From NCBI GenBank assembly GCA_015501075.1, contig JADNYJ010000518.1, positions 1-21,902 on the forward strand: a stretch of DNA of 21,902 nucleotides, written 5' to 3'. Within the stretch, counting starts at the first letter, position 1; every line of letters begins with the position of its first letter. The DNA is from Gymnopilus junonius (Eukaryota > Basidiomycota > Agaricomycetes > Agaricales > Galerinaceae). Made by a program: the position numbers and the translations under genes. Below, in pieces: positions 9,550 through 19,431 of this stretch. A model generated the notes under the pieces. The model was not told the origin of the DNA. It searched no databases and saw nothing but the letters and a program-made list of their open reading frames with translations.

Positions 9550-10750
9550 ATGCTCAGCGAACGGGCAAAGGGGAAACAGCGCGCCATCGAGCCCATCATC
9601 GACGACGACGATCAGGCCTCCAGCAGCAGCGGCATTCATCCATCTGGCCAACGCGATTCTACCGACCCGAAGCCCGCATCGCGAGACCTCGTCGTACGCT
9701 TTACCGAGGGCGTCCCCGACCTCACCGTCTCCGTCAGGAAGGAAGACTCGGTGAAAGAATTCAAACGACGGGTAAGCTCTGTTCAAATGATATCCTCCTT
9801 CCTTTCGCTCATTCATTAATTATAACGACGACCTACAGATTCGGGAAAGACGACCAGAGCTGCATAACCGACGAATACGGCTTATCCACTCGGGTCGCTT
9901 ACTCACAGACGGCACATTCCTGTACTCATGGCTCACATCTCTGGAAGAACGTCAACGGCGTGCGACGTCAGAAAATCTGGAATTAAAGGCAGAAGATGCG
10001 TCGCTGGCCAGAGGTGCTGCTGGGAAGGAAGCCGACAGCACCGCAACGTGGATTCATTGCTCGATCGGGCCTATAATGAGTCCAGACGAGATTGAGGACG
10101 ACTCTAAAGCGCAGGTGTGCCTCGACTCTTTATTGCAATCAAATAACCCCTTTGACATTTGTAATAGACTGCACAAATCCAACCTCTACGGGGGTTCGAC
10201 AGGCTGACCTCCATTGGATTTTCTCCAGAAGACATCGAGAATTTCAGACGGCAATTTCATAACCAATCCTCTTCTAATTATATCGACGTTGATTTCGCCA
10301 CAGAGGAAGAATGTCCGTCGCCCTTCTCTTCTTGCTGCATTCGAATAATCATGCTGACCCCTCCCCAATATTATAATACACAGACGAAGAACATGCTCGT
10401 GCCCTCGAAGAGCAGTGGATAGACTCCATAGACAACGCGGGCTCAGCTACACTCTCCCAATCTGGCTCCTCCAATTCTACGAGTTTTTTGCAAGGCGTCC
10501 TGATGGGATTTTTCTTCCCCCTCATTCCTTTCTTCTTTATGCGCACTCAGAAACCAGCTGTTTTTTGGGGCGATGATACGGAGCATGAGGCTACTTCAAA
10601 CGTCATATTTTCGTAAGTCGTCTTCATGCACTCCCAAAGCCCAGATTGACCCTTACATCTCCAAGGCGGAAAATGTCCATGGGTCTCGTCGTCGGTTTTC
10701 TTGTTAATATCCTTTTTGGCTTGTGGCGCTTCTTGCTTGATACTTCATGA
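9550..10750 (+). CDS. dsc3: Dsc3-like subunit of the Golgi DSC E3 ubiquitin ligase
   Basis: Exons 9550-9771, 9839-10114, 10168-10312, 10384-10612 and 10666-10750, all in frame, giving 318 residues. The N-terminus LSERAKGKQRA is typical of the family. A ubiquitin-like domain follows from about residue 46 (DLVVRFTEG) through RIRLIHSGRLLTDGTFLYSW to about 115. A middle domain contains TWIHCSIGP and GFDRLTSIGFSPEDIENFRR. Two membrane segments end the protein (about 250-268 and 297-314). In fission yeast and Aspergillus, Dsc3 belongs to the Golgi-membrane Dsc E3 complex that ubiquitinates SREBP precursors before cleavage and also serves membrane-protein quality control. The last acceptor is AAG rather than CAG, and it restores the frame exactly. 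No other DSC subunit lies in the window. Confidence 0.9.
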
Positions 10751-11042
10751 CATGCATCCAAAGGGCATCACCACTAATCGAATCAGCACACTATATATTC
10801 CCTAAGTAACTGTACGTGTCAACGCTTTTTATAGGGACATTTTTGCTATCCACTCCTTGTGTTTCTTGCTTTTTGACATTTTTCCCTTTTTAACATGCTA
10901 TCTAAAATACCCATTTTGCACGCTGGTACCGTTTGGAACAAGAGGTTTGAATATAATGCAATTATATATATAATACAGACAGAATTTTGTTAGAAACACA
11001 TTTGACAATATTACAATTACGAGGCGAAATTTCGCAAGGTAC
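10751..11042. other. Intergenic, convergent 3' ends
   Basis: 292 bp between the stops of Dsc3 (+) and the EgtB-like gene (-). AT-rich, with a run of TA dinucleotides near 10963-10975. I see no further gene. Confidence 0.5.
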
Positions 11043-13337
11043 TCAAGCGTCATACACCACACGGGCACCAATCCACGGGTAAGGGTAATTGTGCTGATAG
11101 AAGTTCCTTACAGTTCGGCGGCCGGCAAGTCGGGGAATAGTGGCATATGAAGCGCCCAGCTACACAAGAAAAAATTAGCAAGGTGAATTTGGACAGCAAG
11201 TACTAGATATTAGACGCACAGAAACTTGGTGTTTAGTATCAAAGAAATCCGCAGAGTAGCCCGTGAACAGCTGGGTGGGCACAAGACCCTCATGGGTATC
11301 AAAGACGGTTGACGTCCACTCCCAGATACCGCCATTGGAGCCTTTGCCTCCATAAGCATCCAAGCCCATGGTGGCTCTAGAAAAAAAAAATCAGATCAAT
11401 AAATGCAGAACAGCAACTGACACAGAAAACTACACACGGGGTAGGATGCCAGTTCCTGAAACCGACATTTGCGCCGCCCTCGTGCCCGACGTCGTATATG
11501 TCCAAGAAGAGGCGTAGTTCAGGTTCAGTGGGGAGCCTGCCGCCTTTGAACTTGGCGTATGAGGCAAGGTCGTCATACGATGTGAGGACCGGCCAGTGCT
11601 CTGCAACGTTCATTGGTACAGGACCGTACATCGTTCGGACCTACAGAGACGAGGAAAAAGGTAAGAGCCAGGCAATACAAAATTAGAAGGAATACAAACC
11701 TTGACGCTCCCATCTTCCTCCAACACCCAGCTCTTCGGGAGCTCCACGAGCCCCTTCCAGCGCCCTCCAAAACTGGATAAATTCCACATTCGTCACCGGG
11801 CGCCACTCGGCTCTGAAAGCGCCCACAGAAACCACACGCCTCGGGCTCTCATTATCCCATCCGAACGTGCGTCCTTGGACGTCCGCGGCCAGATGGGCGA
11901 GTTTATCCTCCCCTTCCGAGTCGTCGTGACCCATTGTTAGGGATGCGGGACCAACGAGGACGGATTGGGTGTCGGCGGGAGTATAGATGCCCATTGGGCT
12001 GCGAGGTCCTCCCAGGGAGGAGTGATGAAGCCTGGGGGAGGCAGTGTGCCGGAACCTGCTTTTTGGATGAGCATGTACAGCAGAGTCTAAGGGTCGATTA
12101 TTTAGCATGGATAGGCGTGGAAGAGAAACCTGGTTCATCTCACCTCGACATGGAAACCTTCATGTTCATGCGTCATCACCAATGTCCGCGCAATGTTGCG
12201 CGTTAGTTGGCGTTTACCACTGGCAAGGTCATCATATAAATTTTGAAGACGGGCACGGACACCGTTGCGGAAATCAATGATGGCCTCCAGAGTCGGCCAG
12301 TCTTCATCCTTCTCTGGCACTTCAGAGTGGCTCTGAACAACGAATGTCAGTATCGGAAATCAACCAATCAATGAAATAAAATAACTTGCATGGCAGTGAT
12401 CCGGGTCGTCGACGTGTGGGTCAATGCCTCTCTACATACCAATATGTTCAAAACAGACCGTGACTGTATTAGGAAGAGTCTTACCTCGAAAATATTCCAA
12501 AAGTACTTTGGATCTGTCGCCTCGCCGCCAATCGCTTTGCAAATAAGCATGTCCAAGAACCTAAAGAAAAAAAAGGGTCAACGTTGCACAAAAGCCTCGG
12601 ATGGGGAAAATAACAAACGTAGGGATGTGTCCTATGTAAAAGAGACACTTGTGCCTGAGGTCGATAGGCTTCTGGAGAAGCATCTCTGCAGGGATCATCT
12701 TGAGCGTGATAAGATCCCAGTTGGCCCAAAGGGTCTTCCAGTCATCGAGAGTCGGGATGTTGCCTGAGCTGCCATCGGCGGAAGGAGCAAGAGAGTGGGC
12801 TACGGTATACTTGAGGGGTGGATAGACGAAGGAGGGCTTCTCGAGGATGTGCAGGGTAGTTTTTGAAGACAGGGGTAGGAAATGATGGCGCGGAGGGAGG
12901 AAAGGGAAAAAAGCAGTTGGTGAGAGGCTTGGACAGGGTCAGTAGGGATCAGGACGTTGGTCGACTACATGTGCACATCAGCAGACACATCAAATGTTCA
13001 TAGAAGGTGAACGTACCGGAGAAACGGCTGGCCGATAAGTGGAAGAGACGTAATATGCTTTAGAGCAATTGAGAGCATGCTTGGCCCACTGCCCATCTGG
13101 CGCAGAGCCAAGGAAGGCGGGTGCGTCGCTCTCTTCAACAATGAGACCCATGCGGTCAAATGAAGCATGTTTGGAAAAAATGGCCTTCAGACCCCCTGGG
13201 CACGGAAGAGTGCCAGAAAGATAGACGTGGCTCACAGGGAGACAGTCAGAGTCAGAGTGTGAAGAGGGAGTAGTCGCACGAGTGTCTGGAGAGTCAGATC
13301 TCGAGGATTCTGCAGAGGAAGAAGAATGAGAGTGCAT
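11043..13337 (-). CDS. EgtB-like protein (DinB_2 plus FGE-sulfatase fold) without methyltransferase; three frame breaks
   Basis: Nine exons: 13337-13017, 12964-12619, 12560-12485, 12431-12390, 12332-12144, 12086-11700, 11640-11438, 11376-11226 and 11159-11043; about 610 residues. The middle matches the iron-binding half of EgtB/Egt1, the non-heme iron sulfoxide synthase of ergothioneine synthesis: a first His in FYIGHIPTFLDML, then CHSHSEVPEK, then the HX3HXE motif as HEGFHVE. The C-terminal half is the FGE-sulfatase fold: TFGWDNESPRR, PVTNVEF, GFRNWHP, GGIWEWTST, and the end YQHNYPYPWIGARVVYD. Fungal Egt1 normally carries an N-terminal histidine methyltransferase; here the first about 150 residues are unrelated and unrecognised. 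The intron 12333-12389 is GC-AG. The frame must be corrected near 12870-12930, 11955-11975 and 11751-11760, although splice sites and metal ligands are intact. It could be a paralogue of unknown substrate rather than ergothioneine synthase. Confidence 0.75.
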
Positions 13338-13383
13338 TGCGAAAATTTGCTTGCAAAAAAATCGAGCCAAGCGCAGGGGTGCA

Positions 13384-13393
13384 ATTTATATGG
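13384..13393 (-). promoter_or_regulatory. TATA-like element before the EgtB-like gene
   Basis: Reads TCCATATAAA on the minus strand, about 50 bases before the ATG at 13337. Position and composition suggest a core promoter element; nothing else supports it. Confidence 0.35.
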
Positions 13394-13904
13394 AATTGAG
13401 CCACACGTAATAATGCGTACAAAGGAGGGTACAAACTACGAAAAAAAGAGGGCGCCAAGGTGAAAAAGACACGATAATCGGCGGTTCGAGGATTATATCG
13501 GCGTGAACAGGCGAGATAGAGCGACGTGGAGGGCAACGATAGGATGGAAGATCCGAGGAAACGGAGACCCGACGACCTAGACAACCCCAACGCCCCAAGA
13601 TTCACACAATAGCGGGAAGGCGGCCGACGGAAGGGGGCAAATTTGCTGGCCCGTGAGCCAACCTCGAAGAGGAAAGAGGGCATGACCAATTTCGGAGGTT
13701 TAATTTGATAAAAGGGCGAAGCGAGGCGATAAGAGAGTGGGTCGACGTAAAAGACACGTCCAACGAGCGAAAAGAAGAAAAAACGCGAAAAGAGGACGAG
13801 CAGCAGAGATGGGGGCAGGAAAGAGGAGACAGACGCGACGCGACAAGTGAGCAGGTATATGTAGGCAGTGTTCAAACTCAGACGATGGCGTGCTATTGCG
13901 TGCT

Positions 13905-13918
13905 TGAGTCACATGACT
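13905..13918. promoter_or_regulatory. bZIP-type (Gcn4/AP-1-like) site
   Basis: TGAGTCA at 13905-13911 is the consensus site of Gcn4/Cpc1-type bZIP factors. It continues into an inverted repeat, AGTCA-CA-TGACT (13907-13918). It lies about 570 bp upstream of the EgtB-like start. Whether it is used is unknown. Confidence 0.35.
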
Positions 13919-13942
13919 ATGCAGATAAGATTAACTTTAAGC

Positions 13943-13956
13943 CGATGATATCATCG
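13943..13956. repeat. 14-bp perfect palindrome
   Basis: CGATGATATCATCG equals its own reverse complement. It sits 25 bases beyond the bZIP-type site in the same promoter-side gap, so it may be a binding site for a dimeric regulator. Confidence 0.4.
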
Positions 13957-14446
13957 ATTATAATTAGCTCTCAGAGCTGCTCGCCGCGAGACCCCCTCTG
14001 AAGACCGTCATCTCATCCAAGGAGCTCTTTCTCCTCTTGTCGCGCGTGTCAAATCGCTGGCCGCGTCTCACTATGATTCTCCCAGGGTCAAGTCAACTCT
14101 TCTCCAAACACTCTGAACAAAGTCAACGGGTTTGACAAGCACTATTCGCGATACTCCTACACACGCCAGAAAAAAATGAGATAATCTAAAGGTGATCATT
14201 AACGAATAAATGCAAGAGTCTAGAGATTGTCAATGTATGTATGTATATGCAGGGTATGTAATTACAAACAATGGCAAGACTTAAATAATAATGCAAAGGA
14301 TGAGAGAGGGTAAGGCATGGCATGAAGTCACAAACCAGAAAACGAGAGGTGCGGAAGGTATCAATTCCAGGAACAGCATGGATATCAAAAAGTCAAATGA
14401 AATGAACAGACGAACGAATGTCAAAAAGGAGACAAGGAAGGGGATA

Positions 14447-17400
14447 TCATAACTTCATCAACCCCTTCATCGCATTCGCAATCGCAAAGCTCGACTTGGC
14501 CATAATCTGCCTCGACTCCTTTGTCACCTCGGGCAACGCCTGTACCTCGCTCAGCTTATTCGCATGCTCTCCAAGTTCCCTCAAAATCTCATTGCCCTGC
14601 TGCGCAGACGCCGGGGGAAGGTTATCGTTGCACACAGCGACGATGGAGGATACGATCGTGATGATTTGCGTTAGGTTCTCGTTCAAGGTGGGTGACGGTG
14701 TCGGACTGCGTACGCCGGAGAGCACGCTTTGGATGGCATATACGATCGTTTCGGTCTGAGCTTCTAGGTAGGGCTGAGAAAAAAAAAAAAAGTCAATTAA
14801 ACACTTCTCTGGAAAAAATGAAATCGAAACAAACGTACCTTCAATTCTGCCCACGCATCCTCCGACCCCTCCGCCTGTGCCGAATCATCACTTACCACCC
14901 CCCCAGAGGAATTCCCGTGCGTATCAAAAATCGGCGGCGGCGAACTCGTCTGCTCCGAACTCGAATTCTCCGACGGCGGTCTCCTGTACCCCCTCTGATT
15001 TGGCGGTGAACCAGGCGACTCCGAGAAACGTCCTCCCCGACTTGAAGTCGACGCCTGGCTTGCCTTGCGCTGGTGCGTACTTGACCTCACCTCCTCCACC
15101 GATCTCAGCGCAGGCGAGAACCCACCGGTCGCTAAAGACCCGATGGCGTTGCCGCCGCCACCACTACTGTACCCCGCCATCTCCTGCTCAGCCTTCGTCG
15201 CCTTCCTAATAAAGATCGTCCGCCCAACATCGGTCACAGTAGCAGACACATGGCTAGCTGCCGCATCTAGCAAGCTAACGGGCGACATTCCCGAGCTCGA
15301 TGCGTGCGTCTTGGTGGCTGCTACTAAATTGCTGAGCGTAGCGTCTGCCCTTTCCCTTAAAGAGCGGAGGGTGTCTGGGTCGACCAGGTTCTGCGATCGT
15401 CGTTCATAGACTTTGACATCCTCAATGATATTGGTCACAGCATTGACGACGGCTTTCATTGGCGTGAGCACTCTCGTGGGCGCATTTGATCGGCCGGCAG
15501 TGAGAAGGCTGTCGATGGAAGAAAGGAAAGCGGTGATATGAATATCTTGTACGCCACCGTCTGGAGCCATAGGAAGCTGATCTTCGCCCTTGTCAAACTT
15601 GGGTGCTTGTAAGAATAACTGCGAGGTAGCTTGAACACAAAACGTCAATACCCAAGGTTTATACGTAAACCATCTGGAAGAGACTTGCCTTTTACACTCC
15701 TCAGCTCCGTTTTTGCCTGCTCGTATTTACGTTTGTACTCCTTCAATTGGTTATCCAGGTCCCGAATCAGATTGTTGTCAGAGTCTTTAGCAGTCATCAG
15801 TTCGTCATTTCGCTGTGAGAGCTCGCTGATTTCTAGAAGCAGTGACTCCATGTCCGTCCTAAGTTGTTCTACAGTATCAGAATCGGCCTTGAAAGGGAAG
15901 GATCAGTGTTAGGTCTTTCGTGACTGAGATGAGATACATACTCCCCCACTTCCTTGTCGAAGCTCCTTTTCTTCCTCTAGTTTATTGCAGCGGTCACGGA
16001 AGATTTCTAGTTCTTCCCGATCTTCTTGCGCTTGACGGGCTTCTCTTTGGCGGGCTTCTTTAAGTTCTTCAATCTCCTTCTGCATCAAGCGCATGGCGGC
16101 ACTCTCTTCTGCAGCTCGCTATAAAGATCGTCCATAAGAACATCTTTTTGCTATAAAGATGGTACTTCTCACCTGACGAAACCCACAAGTTCTTCCTCCA
16201 ACTGCTTCACCCGCAGCTCGCTCTCTGTCTTCCTATCCGTCGCATCTCCAAGATCCCGCTGCATATTCGCGAGCTGGGTCTGCATCGTCGCGATTTTGAA
16301 TTCATAATCCCGTCGCATCTTCTCAGCCTCCTCGGTCAAACTTGCTCTGCTACCCATCATACGCGCATTCCCACCTGCCGAGCGCACAGAGTCTACAGAG
16401 GACCGCCCGTACTTGTCATACAAGTCATCTCCGCTGCGGTTGCCTGGACCCAGATCATCCTCATCTTCCACCCTTTGAGCCGCGCACTCAGCCCACCCAG
16501 ACCCGCTGGAGGGCTTCTCGAACTCATCGGGCTAGGATAATCGCTAGCACTGTCTGGCGGCTCAGTTTCTCTGCCGTCTCTGGCTGGATCCCCTTGTCGT
16601 TCATCGATCGTAGTTACTCCACTATCTCGTGCCTCACGCCCGTATGGAATATCGATAAATTCCTCTTCCATGGTACTCTTGTTGGGTATGATGACAGCAC
16701 TGGTGGCTGTTGTGCTTTGCGCAGGCGCAGTGCTGCCCATGGCGGTGCTATCGCTGGCCATGCTGGTAGCTTGACTCGGACGTCGGGCAAACTCGCGTTC
16801 ACGGTCTTCGGATCGACGAGGAGTATACTCTCTTTCGCGGTCTTCTGATCGGCGAGGGGTATATTCCCTTTCGCGGTCCTCTGATCGACGAGGAGTGATA
16901 TCCTGGGAGGGTTTCCGTCTGGAAGCAAGTGCAGCTGAAAGGGTTTCGTCCTCTGGTCGTCTATAAGAATCTTCGCTGCGCCTACCGATATTAAAATCAG
17001 TTTCGCTCGGCCGTCGCCTGTCTTCTGACGGCCTCCGACTGGAGACACTACCGCCATAGCCACTATCTGGTGGTCTGTCGACTGATGTTCGTCCCGATGT
17101 TCGACTACCGCCGTTGGCTCGGGGAGCAGCACTGGAGGGGAAATCCGGGGCAGGGTAGTCATCATAATTGGATGTAGCAGAGCCTCGTCCAGAAGGCTGT
17201 TCCGAGTTGTGTTAGAAACCTGGCATGATGAAGATCAAAGGGGCACGCACATCTTCCTTGAACTCTGGATACCGTCGTGCCAACTCAAAGTAGACATCAC
17301 TGGACAGGTCCTCGAAGCGTGTGGTGGGGAGGGTTGCGAGTTTTTGACGCGCCTGATTGCGCTTTGGGTGGAAATCCTCTCTGACAGGGAGAAAGGGGAC

Positions 17401-17819
17401 TATATGGCATGATCAGAAATGGGAGAGGCACGAAGAAAAATGGGATGCGGACCCTCTTTCTCGTTCTTCCTCCTGACGAGCTCATCGTATACGTCTGTGG
17501 ACAATTCGTGGAATTGCTGAATGGTCAATCTTGTGAGCTTTGACCGGGCATTTGAGCGTGAATTGGGAGGAGCTTAAGGGAGAGAGTCAACAAACACGAA
17601 AGCAGGAGAAAGGCGAGACAGACCGGCAGCAAGATAGCTGGCGAGATATTTTGCGAGCTCCTCAAAGTGAGATTTGGAGACCAGGCGATAGTCGATGGCG
17701 GGGACAGCGGGGGCGCCCTTGAGATCCCTGATGGGGCGGTAGGAGTCGGTGCGGTAGTTGGATATGCCGGAGAAGGCAGTGGGAGTCGGGGACGGCGCGC
17801 GAGACGGTTGTCGTTTCAT
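14447..17819 (-). CDS. SPA2: Spa2-type polarizome scaffold protein; one frame break
   Basis: Eight exons: 17819-17624, 17572-17453, 17378-17251, 17196-16187, 16118-15942, 15887-15689, 15629-14839 and 14773-14447; about 982 residues after one base is restored. Two Spa2-homology (GIT1) repeats lie near residues 66-105 (TIQQFHELSTDVYDEL) and 106-148 (LPTTRFEDLSSDVYFELARR). A disordered Ser/Arg-rich region follows, with three 12-residue repeats, then a long coiled coil (about 430-610). A helical C-terminal domain comes last, beginning ATSQLFLQAPKF and ending in the final exon. Spa2 organises the polarizome at hyphal tips and bud sites and docks MAP-kinase kinases and formin regulators. The frame breaks at a CCC run (16471-16473 on the plus strand, GGG in the gene), where one base seems missing. 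The intron 15630-15688 is GC-AG. The acceptor before exon 3 is GAG just past a CAG, chosen because only it keeps frame. Confidence 0.88.
16797..16904 (-). repeat. 36-bp tandem repeat, three copies
   Basis: Copies at 16797-16832, 16833-16868 and 16869-16904 lie inside the disordered part of the Spa2-like gene. Each encodes 12 residues of the form REYTPRRSEDRE. The outer copies differ from the middle one by several, partly silent, changes, so the array is not a very recent slip. Confidence 0.85.
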
Positions 17820-17912
17820 GGCGCACAGGGAGAACAGCTGCAAACATGCTGCAATCGCATTTCAGTGTACAAACAACACCATACATCCCGTCTTATTAAT
17901 AGTATACATTAT
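17820..17912. other. 93-bp gap between tandem minus-strand genes
   Basis: Only 93 bases separate the stop of the ketoreductase gene from the ATG of the Spa2-like gene downstream of it on the same strand. The Spa2 promoter must therefore overlap the ketoreductase 3' end, or its first ATG lies in an unseen upstream exon. Confidence 0.4.
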
Positions 17913-19242
17913 CTACTGTTCCCGTGCTGCCTTGGCCAGCGCCCGCTTCCGGATCGACTGGTGCAACCCGTGCGTGTAGCTGATAAACACGCTCGGCACT
18001 CCAACCAGTGTCATCAGATAATCCAACAGCGCATGCGACCAGAACGGCGTCGATGTATTCGGTCGCCCGCTATAGCCAGCACCACATGCCAATCCAATTT
18101 TGCTGAGCACTGAACGAACGTATGGGCCCGGTTTGGGTATCATCACTGACGGCTTGCGAATCTTGGAGAGCTTGGAGACCTATTACCATGGCACGGTTAT
18201 CTTCGGTGTCTCTACAGCACGGCATCAACTCACAACAAAGTAGGTATTGACATGTTCCACAGTAATGTTGTCCTTTTTGACTTCCTCACCAAGAGCACTT
18301 GAGAATGTCGACAAGAACGATTTCGTGCCAGAGTACGCGGCCAACATAGGGGAAGGTACCGAGCCGGCAAAAGAACCAATGTTGAGAATAAGACCGCGTT
18401 TGCTATACACCATATAAGATTTTATAAAAAGATTCAAGATACACATACCGTCGAACCATCTCCGGTAGAACTGCATACGTCACGCGCAGTGTAGCAGTGA
18501 CATTAATAGAAAACAATATCCGCAATCTCATCCAGGGGCGTATCGACATAGTAGGCGGGCATAGCATGAGACTTGCCAACGTTGTTCACTGCAAATGGTA
18601 TTGTCAGAGTCAGCTTTCGCCAAACCCATTGACAGGACTCACCCAGAACACCAACATCCCTTCCACGGACAGCATAAGCAAAGGCCTCATAAGCAGCCTC
18701 ATCGGCTTTTGCAAAATCGATAGAATGAGTCGCTGAAGCAACCCTGTACTTGGACTCTAATCGGCCATTCACCAGCGTCAATTACGCGGTAACACGTCAT
18801 GAGCCAAGACACAACTCACCGATTTCCGAAGCAGTCTGAGAGAGCAACTCCTTGTTGCGCGCCACTAGAAGAATGTTAAAGCCGGCCTTGGCTAGTTGGA
18901 AAGCAAACTCTTTCCCAATGCCGTCAGTTGCTCCAGTGACGACTGCCCAAGCGTGTTCTTTTGCACCATAGCGCTTCAACTACACGAAAATGTGAACAAA
19001 AGTCCTCCGCCATCAAGGCATTCTACTTACACTGTTTCCGGGAAGAACAAACGTCTGCAAAAGAACGGATGCCGTCTGGTAAGCCACCCGCAATAGGCTC
19101 ACTGAACCGAGGGCCAAAAGTAGTGCTGCAGCATAAGGTTGATCGCGCACTACACAGAGTCGTAAGTGAACCAATAGCAAAGAATGCAATTCGGAACCTC
19201 ACAGAAAGATTGTACAGCAGCCTGAATAGGTGTCGCGTCCAT
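17913..19242 (-). CDS. IFA38: Very-long-chain 3-ketoacyl-CoA reductase; one frame break
   Basis: Seven exons: 19242-19203, 19149-19031, 18979-18820, 18756-18643, 18588-18449, 18402-18234 and 18179-17913; about 335 residues. An N-terminal membrane segment (AALLLALGSVSLL) precedes a short-chain dehydrogenase domain. The NADPH-binding TGATDGIG is at 68-75, VNNVG at 145-149, the catalytic Ser at 201, and the YSGTK motif at Tyr214/Lys218. The C-terminal part (PKPGPYVRSVLSKIG, then YTHGLHQSIRKRALAKAA) is typical of the microsomal 3-ketoreductase. That enzyme catalyses the second step of ER fatty-acid elongation and also serves sphingolipid supply. One surplus base in a four-T run (AAAA at 18510-18513 on the plus strand) breaks the frame just before INVTATLRVTYAVLPEMV. 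All splice sites and catalytic residues are present. It diverges from the decarboxylase gene across a 189-bp promoter. Confidence 0.9.
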
Positions 19243-19431
19243 CGCTGAGAGCTCGAGCGTCGTATGAGGGAGGTTGCAAAAGAGCACCGGTACGACACTA
19301 AACGCGCGTAATCACGCATTTTCTAAATTTAGAAGTCGTCGGCCCAAAACAATTTGATCTTTTCCCGACTTGCACCGCGACGATCATCGTTCTCAGTGAA
19401 CCTTCTCACATACATACTATCCTGCATTACG
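19243..19431. promoter_or_regulatory. Shared bidirectional promoter, ketoreductase / decarboxylase
   Basis: 189 bp separate two start codons that face away from each other. The segment holds an ACGCGC string and a 14-base perfect palindrome at 19321-19334. Both genes must take their core promoters from this stretch. Confidence 0.5.
19321..19334. promoter_or_regulatory. Palindrome with MEF2/Rlm1-type core
   Basis: TTCTAAATTTAGAA is self-complementary. Its centre CTAAATTTAG (19323-19332) fits the consensus CTA(A/T)4TAG of MEF2/Rlm1-type MADS-box factors. It lies 98 bp from the decarboxylase ATG and 79 bp from the ketoreductase ATG. Binding is inference. Confidence 0.45.

Larger units (their letters stand above)
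13338..14446. other. 1.1-kb gap between tandem minus-strand genes
   Basis: Holds the promoter of the EgtB-like gene and the 3' region of the Spa2-like gene. From about 13440 to 13860 the minus strand is rich in C and T, as is common in fungal promoters and leaders. Further out are a TGAGTCA site with an inverted partner (13905-13918), a 14-base palindrome (13943-13956) and a short ATGT-type run near 14232-14248. Long open stretches on both strands here are low-complexity, lack motifs, and are not called as genes. Confidence 0.5.

Noticed and set aside
13294..13875. Long open frame on the minus strand upstream of the EgtB-like ATG (and a purine-rich one on the plus strand, 13705-14001)
   Set aside because: Both follow from a strongly C/T-rich promoter strand. 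They have low-complexity composition and no motif, and the minus-strand one overlaps the real first exon in another frame.
14232..14248. ATGT-rich microsatellite-like run
   Set aside because: Only a few units long and common in fungal intergenic DNA.
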